Source: an uncultured Bacilli bacterium
GTDB lineage: Bacteria; Bacillota_I; Bacilli_A; RF39; UBA660
Length of the DNA stretch: 6,808 nucleotides
Direction: 5' to 3'
Assembly: GCA_947624125.1 (NCBI GenBank)
Contig: CANQIY010000053.1
Span: forward strand, 1-6,808
Position 1 is the stretch's first letter. Every line of letters begins with the position of its first letter. The notes below the pieces were generated by a model. That model saw only the letters and a list, made by a program, of their open reading frames with translations. It had not been told where the DNA came from and made no database searches. The position numbers and the translations under genes are program-made. This document shows positions 1 to 6,726 of the stretch, one piece after another.

Positions 1-2
1 GC

Positions 3-698
3 TCAATAGTTGTAAAAGTTGGTGATAAAGTTGCTCAAGGCCAAAAAATTGGTTTAGTAGGTAACAGTGGAAGAACGAGTGGAGCTCATCTTCATTTTGA
101 AGTAAGAGTTAATAATAGTGCTGTAGACCCAAATAATTATGTTAATTCCGGTAATGCAAGACCAACCGACAATTTTAATTTTGATTTTTCTTCTAGTGAT
201 TCTTCAGGTGGTTCAAGTGGTGGTTCAAGTGGAGGTTCAAGTGGAGGCTCCAGTGGGACAACTAAACCACCAGTTGTAACAGGCGATGTTAAAAATCAAG
301 TTTGTAGATATTTACTTAATTCAGGTTTATCCCAAAATGCCGTAATAGGTATTATGGTTAATATGGAAGCAGAGAGTGGTTTTAAAACCGGTGTTATTGG
401 TGATAGCGGAACCAGTTATGGTTTATGTCAATGGCATGAATCAAGATGGGAAAGTCTAAAGAAATATCGACCTAATACATGGCAAACATTGGAAGGACAA
501 TTAGAATTTTTAATGCATGAAATTAGTACAATTTCACTTGTTAATAAATATGTTAAAGGTAATTATCCTGCTAGTGAAATTGCTAATAATTTTTGTTTAA
601 ATTTTGAAATACCTGCTAATAAAGAATATAATTGTCCTCTTCGGGTAAAAAATAACTTATCGAGAATGACATCTTATGTTCAAAATGGTTGTGCGTAA
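3..698 (+). CDS. Bifunctional peptidoglycan hydrolase, M23 (LytM) endopeptidase plus phage-tail-type lysozyme, 5'-truncated
   Basis: The reading frame is open from the left edge to TAA 696-698 (231 residues visible); the true start lies upstream. Residues 1-47 are the end of an M23/LytM metallopeptidase: the VGDKVAQGQKIG and VGNSGRTSGAHLHFEVR stretches, with zinc/catalytic HxH at H29-H31, then VDPNNY. A Gly/Ser linker follows at about residues 69-85. From about residue 95 comes a phage tail lysozyme-like domain: IMVNMEAESGF with probable catalytic Glu (E122 or E124), then GTSYGLCQWH at 136-145. The M23 domain should cut peptide cross-bridges and the lysozyme domain the glycan strands, opening the wall for a secretion channel (VirB1/CwlT/Orf14 role). 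Five cysteines (101, 142, 198, 211, 230) are notable for an exported protein. A TcpC-like gene and a VirD4 gene follow, which favours T4SS over phage. Domain calls come from motif recognition. Confidence 0.88.
   Translation, partial: SIVVKVGDKVAQGQKIGLVGNSGRTSGAHLHFEVRVNNSAVDPNNYVNSGNARPTDNFNFDFSSSDSSGGSSGGSSGGSSGGSSGTTKPPVVTGDVKNQVCRYLLNSGLSQNAVIGIMVNMEAESGFKTGVIGDSGTSYGLCQWHESRWESLKKYRPNTWQTLEGQLEFLMHEISTISLVNKYVKGNYPASEIANNFCLNFEIPANKEYNCPLRVKNNLSRMTSYVQNGCA
207..254 (+). repeat. 12-base tandem repeat coding the Gly-Gly-Ser-Ser linker
   Basis: Four in-frame copies of a 12-base unit (GGTGGTTCAAGT and variants) encode GGSS four times, followed by one more Gly. The first two copies are identical; the third and fourth carry silent changes (GGA, GGC, TCC). 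The repeat joins the M23 and lysozyme domains and probably acts as a flexible spacer. Gain or loss of a unit would change linker length without shifting the frame. Confidence 0.9.
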
Positions 699-717
699 GA
701 AAGAAAGGGGAATATAA

Positions 718-1623
718 ATGTTTAATAAAAGTCAAAAAAAAGTCATTATTATTTTAGTGGTTATTTTACTAGTAACATCTCTTTTGGCATTTTTATTAAG
801 TAGTAATAATCATGACAAACATTTAATAGATGACAACCCTCTAGGAGATAAAGATAGTATGTGGGATGATAATTTACCAATTCAAAGTGAAATTTCATCT
901 CTTACTGATGAAAATCTTTATTTTACTTTACAAAATATTATTAATGATTATTATGAAATAATAGCAAATAATGATGTTAGTAATTTATATGATATTTTAG
1001 AAGATAGTTATAAAACAAGTCATAATATTAATGTAAATAACGTTTTAGATAATTTTCCTAAAATAGCCATTAATCCAATATTTACAGCATATACTATTTA
1101 TTATAATGTAAGTGGTAATACTAAATATTATTTTATAAATGGTAGTTTATATAACCAAGAAGAAGATGGTGCTCATACTTATAATGATAATGATAACTTT
1201 TTAGTGATTATTAGTAATAATCACTATGTGATAAAACCTTTAGGTGATATAAATAATTTATTAAATTATAGTAATCGTTATAGTATGTTTAATATAAATA
1301 TAAATAATAGTCATATTGTTAAATTAATTAGTATTAGTATAGAAAATAAATTAATTAGCTATGTTAATAATTTTTTAAATTTGTTATATTTAAATCCGGA
1401 AAGAGCTTACGCTATGTTAGATAGTAAAATGCAAGAAAAATATGTTAATTTGGAAACATTTAAAGAAAATAGAAATAATATTTATCGTAGTTTATCTAGT
1501 AATATCTTTAGTTATGAAGAAATAGAAAGTGAAACATTTATTTTATATAAAATAAAAGATAGTTTAGGTAATGATATGCAGATTATAGAAAGTAGTCCAA
1601 ATAATTATCAAATAGCTTTTTAA
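718..1623 (+). CDS. Membrane-anchored T4SS protein, probable VirB8/TcpC-like with two NTF2-like domains
   Basis: 301 residues. It starts at ATG 718 behind AAAGGGG (704-710) with a 7-base spacing, 19 bases after the hydrolase stop, so the two are co-transcribed. A single N-terminal membrane segment (residues 8-28) follows a lysine-rich start, which puts the rest outside the cell. The ectodomain seems to hold two similar units. Residues 70-113 (two helices around NDYYEIIANNDVSNLYDIL) and 213-252 (around YVNNFLNLLYLNPERAYAML) share a helix-short-helix pattern, each followed by a strand-rich part, as in NTF2-like folds. A membrane helix plus two NTF2 units is the architecture of TcpC/Orf13 of Gram-positive conjugation systems, and that gene follows the hydrolase gene in Tn916. 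Asn content is very high (47 of 301). The homology is inferred from architecture and position, not from sequence identity. Confidence 0.6.
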   Translation: MFNKSQKKVIIILVVILLVTSLLAFLLSSNNHDKHLIDDNPLGDKDSMWDDNLPIQSEISSLTDENLYFTLQNIINDYYEIIANNDVSNLYDILEDSYKTSHNINVNNVLDNFPKIAINPIFTAYTIYYNVSGNTKYYFINGSLYNQEEDGAHTYNDNDNFLVIISNNHYVIKPLGDINNLLNYSNRYSMFNININNSHIVKLISISIENKLISYVNNFLNLLYLNPERAYAMLDSKMQEKYVNLETFKENRNNIYRSLSSNIFSYEEIESETFILYKIKDSLGNDMQIIESSPNNYQIAF

Positions 1624-1640
1624 AATTACAAGAAATAGAA

Positions 1641-1669
1641 TTGAATTTAAATAATAGTTTTAGTATAAT
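1641..1669 (+). promoter_or_regulatory. Candidate sigma-A promoter for the coupling-protein gene
   Basis: TTGAAT (1641-1646) and TATAAT (1664-1669) are separated by exactly 17 bases. The predicted transcript starts near 1676, about 20 bases before ATG 1696, just upstream of the ribosome binding site. It would give the ATPase gene its own expression in addition to read-through from the upstream genes. The -35 box is only a partial match, and AT-rich DNA produces such boxes by chance. Confidence 0.5.
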
Positions 1670-1680
1670 AATTATGAATT

Positions 1681-1687
1681 AAGGGAG
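1681..1687 (+). promoter_or_regulatory. Ribosome binding site that fixes the coupling-protein start
   Basis: AAGGGAG sits 8 bases before ATG 1696. An in-frame GTG at 1687 overlaps the last base of this site and so cannot be the start that it serves. The protein therefore begins MKFKVEPKD at 1696. Confidence 0.75.
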
Positions 1688-1695
1688 TGTTAATA

Positions 1696-3930
1696 ATGAA
1701 ATTTAAAGTTGAACCTAAAGATTTTTTCTTATTTGTTTTATATTGTCTTATTTTACTTTATTTATGTGCTTTAGCTGTTTCAAATATATTACAATTAATT
1801 CAAACAGGAACATTTTTTGGTTTAATCCCTTATACAGCTTTTTATTTAAAAAATTTACCCCTTACTTTAATGCTTTTTATCGGGGCTTTAATTTTAATTT
1901 TTTCAAGTGTTTCATCTTATATATTTGATAAAGAAAAAGGAAAAGGCTTTGGTCTTAAAATAGCTGAAAAACAAAGTGATGGTTATTCAAGATGGGCAAA
2001 AGAAAAAGAAATTAAAGAGTCAAGTCATGTAGAAAAAGTAAATCCGACAGCCAAAGAATTAAATGCAGCAGGAATTCCTCTTATTAATAATGGTAAAGAA
2101 GTTTGGGTTGATAATGGTGATTATCACAATTTAGTTATTGGTTCAACTGGTTCTGGTAAAACGGAAAATTTAGTTTTTCCAATGGTTAATTTATTAGCTA
2201 AAAAGGGTGAAAGTATGATTATTACGGACCCTAAAGGCGAAATTTATCGGAAAACAGCTGAGAATTTAAAAGAACGGGGATATAAAGTTATTGTTTTAAA
2301 TTTCCGTGAGCCTAATAGAGGTAATGCTTGGAACCCTTTAGCGCTTCCTTACCAATATTATAAAGAAGGTAATTATGATAAAGCGACCGAATTATTAGAT
2401 GACGTTGCTCTAAATATTTTGTATGACCCGAATAATAAAGGTGACTCTGATTTCTGGGAAAAAGGTTCAGCTGATTACTTCTCTGGGTTAGCCTTAGGTT
2501 TATTTCAAGATGCAAAAGAAAGTGAAGTCAATTTAAATAGTATCAATTATATGAGTACCGTTGGAGAAGAGCGATATGCTACTAGTAATTATATTAAAGA
2601 ATATTTTAATATTAAAGGGCCTGATTCTAATGCCTATATGTTTGCTAGTACAACTGTTAATGCTCCGAGTGATACGAAGGGTGGTTTATTATCAACTTTT
2701 AGACAAAAAATAAGAATGTTTTCGACAAGAGAAAATTTATCTGAAATGCTTTCGCATAGTGATTTTGATATGCGGGATATTGGTAAAGGTAAAACAGCTG
2801 TTTTCATGATTATTCATGATGAAAAGAAAACTTATCATAGTTTAATGACGATTTTTATTAAACAAGTTTATGAAACCCTTATTGATGTTGCCCAAAGTAA
2901 TGGGGGAAAATTACAATATCGAACTAATTTTATCTTAGATGAATTTGCCAATATGCCTCCTTTAAAAGATGTTGATAGTATGGTTTCAGCAGCCAGAAGT
3001 AGAGATATTCGCTTTACTTTTATCATTCAAAACTTTGCTCAATTAAATGATGTTTATGGGGAAAATGTTGCCCAAGTTATAAGAGGTAATTGTGGTAATT
3101 TAATATATTTAATTAGTACCGAGTTAAAAGCTTTAGAAGAAATAAGTAAGATGTGTGGAGAAGTTAAATCGAAAGAAAAAGATAAAACAGCTTCAACTCC
3201 TTTAGTTACCGTTACTGATTTACAAAAATTGAAATTAGGCGATGCAATTATTATTAGACTTCGGATGAGTCCTTTTAAAACAAAATATACACCTAACTTT
3301 AAAATGGACTGGGGTGAAGATTATCCTGAAGCAGAGTATCCAATAAGACAAGTTAAACCAATTGAATTATTCGATTTAAAAAAATTTGTTAGTGAAGAAA
3401 AAAGAAAAAAAATGATGGGTAATGGCATGGATAGTATGGCTTTTAATAATAGTAATCCTTTCCGTAATGATACTATAAATGATAATCCTTTTGCTATGTC
3501 AAGTAATCCATTTGCAGGTAATTTTAAAGACGATAATATTCCTCATGAAATGCCTAATAATCCTTTTATGGGGATGAATGGAATGAGTATCGATGATATG
3601 ATTAAAGATATCGATAAAAAATTACAAGAATTAGATGAAGAAGAAAAAAGACAAAAGGAAGCCATGAAAGATGGTAATAAACCCAAGGAAGCTTACGCAA
3701 ATAAAGAATTTGATTTATCTAGTTTAGGACTTCTTGATGATAATTTAGCACTAGACCATGAAGAACAAAGTACTCCTATAAAAAGTGAAGAACAAAAAGA
3801 AGAAGAAAATAAAGAAGAAGGAAAGAGTGAAGAAAAGCCTAAAATCAATGTTGATGTTGATAGTGTTATAGTCAATGAAAATGTGATAACAGATGATGAA
3901 TTTTTTGATGACTTTTTTGGTGATGAATAA
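1696..3930 (+). CDS. virD4: VirD4/TraG-type type IV coupling ATPase
   Basis: 744 residues from ATG 1696. It docks substrates (DNA-relaxase complexes or proteins) onto the T4SS channel at the inner face of the membrane. Two N-terminal membrane segments (about 9-36 and 53-77) are followed by a RecA-like ATPase domain: Walker A GSTGSGKT at 149-156, the family motif DPKGE at 178-182, Walker B with LDEFANMPP from 414, the FIIQNFAQL segment from about 443, and GNCGNLIYL from 467. The all-alpha insertion expected of VirD4 proteins fits between the Walker motifs. The ATPase core ends near 550. The remaining tail, nearly 200 residues, carries four NPF motifs, a Glu/Lys-rich coiled-coil-like stretch (about 630-715) and an acidic end (DDEFFDDFFGDE). 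All key ATPase residues are present. It is the last gene of the T4SS block, followed at once by a terminator. Family assignment is secure; the substrate is unknown. Confidence 0.95.
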   Translation: MKFKVEPKDFFLFVLYCLILLYLCALAVSNILQLIQTGTFFGLIPYTAFYLKNLPLTLMLFIGALILIFSSVSSYIFDKEKGKGFGLKIAEKQSDGYSRWAKEKEIKESSHVEKVNPTAKELNAAGIPLINNGKEVWVDNGDYHNLVIGSTGSGKTENLVFPMVNLLAKKGESMIITDPKGEIYRKTAENLKERGYKVIVLNFREPNRGNAWNPLALPYQYYKEGNYDKATELLDDVALNILYDPNNKGDSDFWEKGSADYFSGLALGLFQDAKESEVNLNSINYMSTVGEERYATSNYIKEYFNIKGPDSNAYMFASTTVNAPSDTKGGLLSTFRQKIRMFSTRENLSEMLSHSDFDMRDIGKGKTAVFMIIHDEKKTYHSLMTIFIKQVYETLIDVAQSNGGKLQYRTNFILDEFANMPPLKDVDSMVSAARSRDIRFTFIIQNFAQLNDVYGENVAQVIRGNCGNLIYLISTELKALEEISKMCGEVKSKEKDKTASTPLVTVTDLQKLKLGDAIIIRLRMSPFKTKYTPNFKMDWGEDYPEAEYPIRQVKPIELFDLKKFVSEEKRKKMMGNGMDSMAFNNSNPFRNDTINDNPFAMSSNPFAGNFKDDNIPHEMPNNPFMGMNGMSIDDMIKDIDKKLQELDEEEKRQKEAMKDGNKPKEAYANKEFDLSSLGLLDDNLALDHEEQSTPIKSEEQKEEENKEEGKSEEKPKINVDVDSVIVNENVITDDEFFDDFFGDE

Positions 3931-3952
3931 AATCCTATTTAAGGATTTTTTT
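3929..3952 (+). terminator. Rho-independent terminator after the coupling-protein gene
   Basis: AAAATCCT (3929-3936) pairs perfectly with AGGATTTT (3942-3949) around the 5-base loop ATTTA, and a run of seven Ts covers 3946-3952. The stem begins inside the TAA stop codon. It has only two G-C pairs, so it may be leaky, but position and form are typical. Confidence 0.75.
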
Positions 3953-4027
3953 CATCTTTAGGAAATTATTAGGTAAAAAGATTAAGTTAAAAAAATAAAT
4001 ATTCATAAAATAAAATGGTGAATAATA

Positions 4028-4285
4028 ATGAAATCAATTAAAGAAAGTGAATACTATAAAGGATTAGGTATTTTAATTGATGTAAGAGATAGTGAAAGTT
4101 ATAAAGAAGGACATCATCCGGATAGTATTAATATTTATTATGATAAATTACTTTTAAATCATCAGAAATATTTAGATAAAAATAAAAAATATTTTTTAAT
4201 TTGTGATAAAGGACATAAGAGTAAAAAAGCTGTACGTATTTTATCATTTTACGGTTATGATGTCACATATGTTATAAATTCGTGA
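4028..4285 (+). CDS. Single-domain rhodanese-like protein
   Basis: 85 residues, probably cytoplasmic. Rhodaneses carry sulfur as a persulfide on an active-site Cys. The visible signature is complete: ILIDVRDSESYKEGHHPDSI (residues 15-34) is the family's DVR...Y..GHIPGAINI motif, and the active-site loop is CDKGHKS with Cys59 (pattern CxxGxxS), followed by a helix and the final FYGYDVTYV strand. At 85 residues it is short but holds the whole core. The start is ATG 4028, with GGTGA (4017-4021) as a ribosome binding site pairing with the 5' part of the anti-SD. It lies 75 bases beyond the terminator; I found no convincing promoter in that gap. Unlike a typical GxR(S/T) active-site loop it has His-Lys before the Ser. 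Its sulfur acceptor cannot be told from the context. Confidence 0.85.
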   Translation: MKSIKESEYYKGLGILIDVRDSESYKEGHHPDSINIYYDKLLLNHQKYLDKNKKYFLICDKGHKSKKAVRILSFYGYDVTYVINS

Positions 4286-4288
4286 TTT

Positions 4289-4334
4289 TTACCCATACTT
4301 ATATTATAATAAAAATGTGATTATGTATGGGTGA
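4289..4334 (+). promoter_or_regulatory. Inverted repeat overlapping the VTT-gene start, with a -10-like box in its loop
   Basis: ACCCATAC (4291-4298) is the exact reverse complement of GTATGGGT (4325-4332); in RNA the helix extends to 4289/4334 with one G-U pair. The 26-base loop contains TATAAT (4305-4310) and the only plausible ribosome binding site (GTGAT, 4317-4321). The right arm contains ATG 4327. A transcript from TATAAT would start near 4317 and lack the left arm, whereas read-through RNA from the rhodanese gene could fold and hide the start codon. It could instead be a protein-binding operator. No good -35 box is seen. Confidence 0.45.
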
Positions 4335-4911
4335 TATATTAAATAATATTTATAATTTTATTATGTCAATAATAACAGGTTCTTCTTTTTTAGGACCTCT
4401 TTTAGCTTGTTTATTAATTTTTTTGGAATCGATTTTTCCTGTATTACCTCTTTTTGTTTTTATTACAATTGTTTTTATTGCTTATGGTTATGCTTTAGGT
4501 TTTATTATATCATATATTTTAACTTGTCTAGGTTGTTTCTTTGCTTTTTTTCTATGTCGAACTTTCTTAAAAAATTATTTTCAAAAACATGTACGTAAAT
4601 ATAAATATTTTAATAAATTAATGCAAAAAATTGACAATATTAATTTATCTTTCTTAGTTTTACTTATTGCGATTCCTTTTACGCCTGCATTTTTAATTAA
4701 TATAGCATCTTCTTTATCAGAAATGCAATTTAAAAAATTTATGATTGCTATTTTAATTGGTAAAGTTTCACTCGTGTTTTTCTGGGGTTTTATAGGAACA
4801 AGTTTAGTGGAAAGTTTAAAAAATCCCCAAATATTAATCATTATTTTCTTAATGCTTTTTATTGCTTATTTATTAAGTAGGTATGCTTCGAAAAAGTTAA
4901 ATATTGAGTAA
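4327..4911 (+). CDS. TVP38/TMEM64 (DedA-like, VTT-domain) membrane protein
   Basis: 194 residues, almost wholly hydrophobic, with about five or six membrane segments including re-entrant parts. VTT/DedA proteins are polytopic membrane proteins linked to lipid-carrier or phospholipid flipping and membrane homeostasis. Two signature stretches are visible: FLESIFPVLPLFVFITIVF (residues 32-50; E34, P38, P41), the first re-entrant motif, and IPFTPAFLINIASSLSEMQF (116-135) running into KKFMIAILIGK, the second motif, close to the TVP38 form. A basic loop (80-101) lies between them. The usual Arg just before the second motif is not evident; Ala115 stands there. The start at ATG 4327 has only a weak upstream site (GTGAT). 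It follows the rhodanese gene by 41 bases. The exact substrate is unknown. Confidence 0.85.
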   Translation: MGDILNNIYNFIMSIITGSSFLGPLLACLLIFLESIFPVLPLFVFITIVFIAYGYALGFIISYILTCLGCFFAFFLCRTFLKNYFQKHVRKYKYFNKLMQKIDNINLSFLVLLIAIPFTPAFLINIASSLSEMQFKKFMIAILIGKVSLVFFWGFIGTSLVESLKNPQILIIIFLMLFIAYLLSRYASKKLNIE

Positions 4912-4912
4912 A

Positions 4913-4935
4913 TTTTTGTCAAACAAAAAGTTTTT
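4913..4935 (+). terminator. Possible weak terminator after the VTT gene
   Basis: TTTTTGT (4913-4919) and ACAAAAA (4923-4929) form a perfect 7-base stem with a 3-base loop, followed by G and five Ts. Only one pair is G-C, so the hairpin is weak and could be chance in AT-rich DNA. Its position right after the stop codon and before a promoter is suitable. Confidence 0.3.
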
Positions 4936-4959
4936 AACAAGTGTTTTTTAATAGTTAAA

Positions 4960-4988
4960 TTGACTTTAGATAAAAAAATAGTTATCAT
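4960..4988 (+). promoter_or_regulatory. Candidate sigma-A promoter of the three-gene operon
   Basis: TTGACT (4960-4965) and TATCAT (4983-4988) are spaced by 17 bases, each one mismatch from consensus. The predicted start near 4995 leaves a leader of only about 10 bases, beginning at the ribosome binding site. It lies in the only sizeable gap before the operon. Confidence 0.6.
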
Positions 4989-4994
4989 TAGAAT

Positions 4995-4999
4995 GAGGG
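4995..4999 (+). promoter_or_regulatory. Ribosome binding site choosing ATG 5005
   Basis: GAGGG lies 5 bases before ATG 5005. Two earlier in-frame starts are unlikely: TTG 4960 is the promoter -35 box itself, and ATG 4993 overlaps this site and has none of its own. Confidence 0.6.
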
Positions 5000-5004
5000 T
5001 ATTT

Positions 5005-6027
5005 ATGAAAGAGGAAAATAAATTAAGAGGACCATATGATGATGTTATAAGAAGTCCTTATGATGTTGTGAACGAAATTAGTGCCGAAATGCCTTATTGG
5101 CAAGTTGCAAGATATATAGGTGAAAGACATAAAGGCTTTTTTTCCGAAGAAGAAGCAACTAAGTTTGCTCATTATTTAATTGATGAATGTGAGTTTAAAA
5201 AGGCTGAAATTATGTTAGGTGATGCTGATGCCGAAATTGATGAATATCGCAGTTATATGGAAGTAAAGCAAGAAAGTGTTAGTCATGAAAAAGAACAAGT
5301 AGGAACTAAACTTAGAACAACAAAGAAAAAAGTAAATAAAGTAAATGTAAAGAAAATGATGGCATCTCTTCTTTTAGTAGCCAGCATCTCAGCTGTAGCT
5401 GTAAAAGGAATAAATAAATTAAATGTTAAATTATTAGATGATGATATTTCTGGAAAATTAGGAATGCTTGCTACTAATATAGAAGAAGATTATGAGCATA
5501 AAAAAACTATTGTTGAGCAAAATACTTATGTAGCTAATTATGGAGATGGAAGAACCGCTGCGACGGAAGCATATGACAATAATGGTATTGCAAGAGATAT
5601 AATAGATATATGTATTAAAGACCCTAAATTATTTGATATTGTTGTTAATGATGTTTATTTTGATATGCAATATAATAGATTAAGTAATATGGATAGTGTG
5701 TTTAGTTATTTAAGAGATTATTTTAGTAAAGAAGATGCTTTTAAAGATTTATATGCAGAAATAGAAGATTGTGAAGTTTTTTTAGAGTATTTAGTTAAAA
5801 AAGGATATACTAATCCAACTGATAAAGATTATTATTCTTTATTACAAGATATTGAAATATATAAAGGTCTAAAAGATACCCAAATTGTTCCTTTTAATTC
5901 ATTAGATAAAAATGGTCAAGCAAGAGTTCAAAAATTAGTTGATAATTATCGAAATAGTAAAGCTAATTTAAATAATAAATATCGTTCAACAATTAATAAT
6001 TTAATAGCTCAGAAAGAGGGAAGATAA
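5005..6027 (+). CDS. Single-pass membrane protein of unknown family
   Basis: 340 residues from ATG 5005. I do not recognise the family. The N-terminal part (1-117) is hydrophilic, begins with two similar short blocks (GPYDDVIRS and SPYDVVNEI), then has an alpha-helical stretch with PYWQVARYIGERHKGFFSEE, and ends in a Lys-rich segment (102-117). One membrane helix follows (about 118-135, MMASLLLVASISAVAVKG). By the positive-inside rule the N-terminal part faces the cytoplasm and residues 136-340 lie outside. The outer part is rich in Asp, Glu, Lys and Tyr, predicted mostly helical, with a likely coiled-coil end (about 300-340). A cytoplasmic domain plus an outside sensor-like domain would suit signalling or anchoring, but no catalytic motif is visible. 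It heads an operon with a DUF1292-like gene and a lipoprotein gene; its TAA overlaps the next ATG. Confidence 0.8.
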   Translation: MKEENKLRGPYDDVIRSPYDVVNEISAEMPYWQVARYIGERHKGFFSEEEATKFAHYLIDECEFKKAEIMLGDADAEIDEYRSYMEVKQESVSHEKEQVGTKLRTTKKKVNKVNVKKMMASLLLVASISAVAVKGINKLNVKLLDDDISGKLGMLATNIEEDYEHKKTIVEQNTYVANYGDGRTAATEAYDNNGIARDIIDICIKDPKLFDIVVNDVYFDMQYNRLSNMDSVFSYLRDYFSKEDAFKDLYAEIEDCEVFLEYLVKKGYTNPTDKDYYSLLQDIEIYKGLKDTQIVPFNSLDKNGQARVQKLVDNYRNSKANLNNKYRSTINNLIAQKEGR

Positions 6028-6260
6028 TGGATTTAGATATGATTACTTTAGAAGATAACCTTTCTTATGCTATTATTGATACATTAATAAATGATAATAA
6101 TAAATATGTGTTTTTAGTAAGTGAAGATGGAAATAAAAAAGGTGTAAGAAAAGTTATAACTAAAGAAGATGGTGATTATCTAATTAAATTAGATAATGAT
6201 GAAGAATTTGATATGATAATGGCAAAATATAAAGATAAATATAAAGGAGATATAAAATGA
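6027..6260 (+). CDS. Small DUF1292-like protein
   Basis: 77 residues, acidic, with no signal or membrane segment. The pattern resembles the DUF1292 (YrzB) family: an ITLEDN opening (residues 6-11), a strand pair around YAIIDTL and KYVFLVSED, then KEDGDYLIKLDNDEEF (46-61) and a closing helix ending MAKYKDKY. The family has no settled function. ATG 6027 shares one base with the upstream TAA, and GAGGG (6016-6020) gives a good ribosome binding site, so translation is likely coupled. The stop overlaps the next start in ATGA. The coding call is strong; the family call rests on pattern only. Confidence 0.75.
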   Translation: MDLDMITLEDNLSYAIIDTLINDNNKYVFLVSEDGNKKGVRKVITKEDGDYLIKLDNDEEFDMIMAKYKDKYKGDIK

Positions 6261-6706
6261 AATTAAAAAAAGTTATCTTAGTATTAGTAATTAGTTTATT
6301 AACTGTGGGATGTAGTTTTTTCAAAATGATAGATTCGAAAGAATTTGGTGAACATTTTGAGGCTTTAGGATATAAGATAGATAATAGTGCCGAAGCATTA
6401 TATGATGCTAAAACTTATCTTGTAGCTACTAAAGAAGATGTTCCTTATAAAATTGAATATTATGAATTTGAAAATGATGTTGATGCTAAAAAAGTATATA
6501 AAAATTATTATGATAGAATAGCAGACTATATAACAAGTACTTCTAAAAATCAAGAACAGTCAGGTAATTTGATGAATAAAACGGTTGCTGTTTCTGAAAA
6601 AGAATATATTGTTATATCAAGAGTAAGAGAAAGCTTAATATTTATTGCTGGAACTAATGATTACGCTAATGAAATAAATGATTTACTTACTGATATAGGT
6701 TATTAA
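6257..6706 (+). CDS. Small secreted lipoprotein, function unknown
   Basis: 149 residues. The N-terminus is a lipoprotein signal: MKLKK, a hydrophobic core (6-15), then LTVGC with Cys19 as the probable lipidated residue. The -3 residue is Thr, less usual than Leu but allowed. The mature part (130 residues) is a small alpha/beta domain with no motif I recognise; segments such as YKIEYYEFENDVDAKKVYKN read as a strand followed by a helix. It would sit on the outer face of the membrane, where the outer domain of the first operon product also lies, so the two could interact (inference). ATG 6257 overlaps the preceding TGA and has a strong AAGGAG site (6244-6249, spacing 7). Confidence 0.85.
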   Translation: MKLKKVILVLVISLLTVGCSFFKMIDSKEFGEHFEALGYKIDNSAEALYDAKTYLVATKEDVPYKIEYYEFENDVDAKKVYKNYYDRIADYITSTSKNQEQSGNLMNKTVAVSEKEYIVISRVRESLIFIAGTNDYANEINDLLTDIGY

Positions 6707-6726
6707 TTTATTTTAATAAAAAAATT

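Noticed and set aside
1120..1400. Frequent AATAAT/AGTAAT strings as a possible repeat array or CRISPR
   Set aside because: They are in-frame Asn/Ser codons in an Asn-rich protein, with irregular spacing and no constant repeat unit.
1687..1695. GTG start at 1687 for the coupling ATPase
   Set aside because: The GTG overlaps the ribosome binding site, which is correctly spaced for ATG 1696.
2312..2515. Open frame of 67 codons on the - strand
   Set aside because: It lies wholly inside the coupling ATPase coding region, has no ribosome binding site and resembles no protein; a shadow frame.
3693..3875. Ser-rich open frame of 60 codons on the - strand
   Set aside because: A by-product of the Glu/Lys-rich coding sequence of the coupling ATPase tail.
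3953..4027. Possible promoter for the rhodanese gene (TAAAAT at 4011-4016)
   Set aside because: No matching -35 box at 16-18 bases, and the predicted start would fall too near the start codon.
4581..4841. Open frame of 86 codons on the - strand
   Set aside because: Antisense to the well-supported VTT membrane protein, with no start signals.
4960..5004. TTG start at 4960 or ATG start at 4993 for the unknown membrane protein
   Set aside because: The TTG is the -35 box of a good promoter, and the ATG at 4993 overlaps the ribosome binding site that serves ATG 5005.
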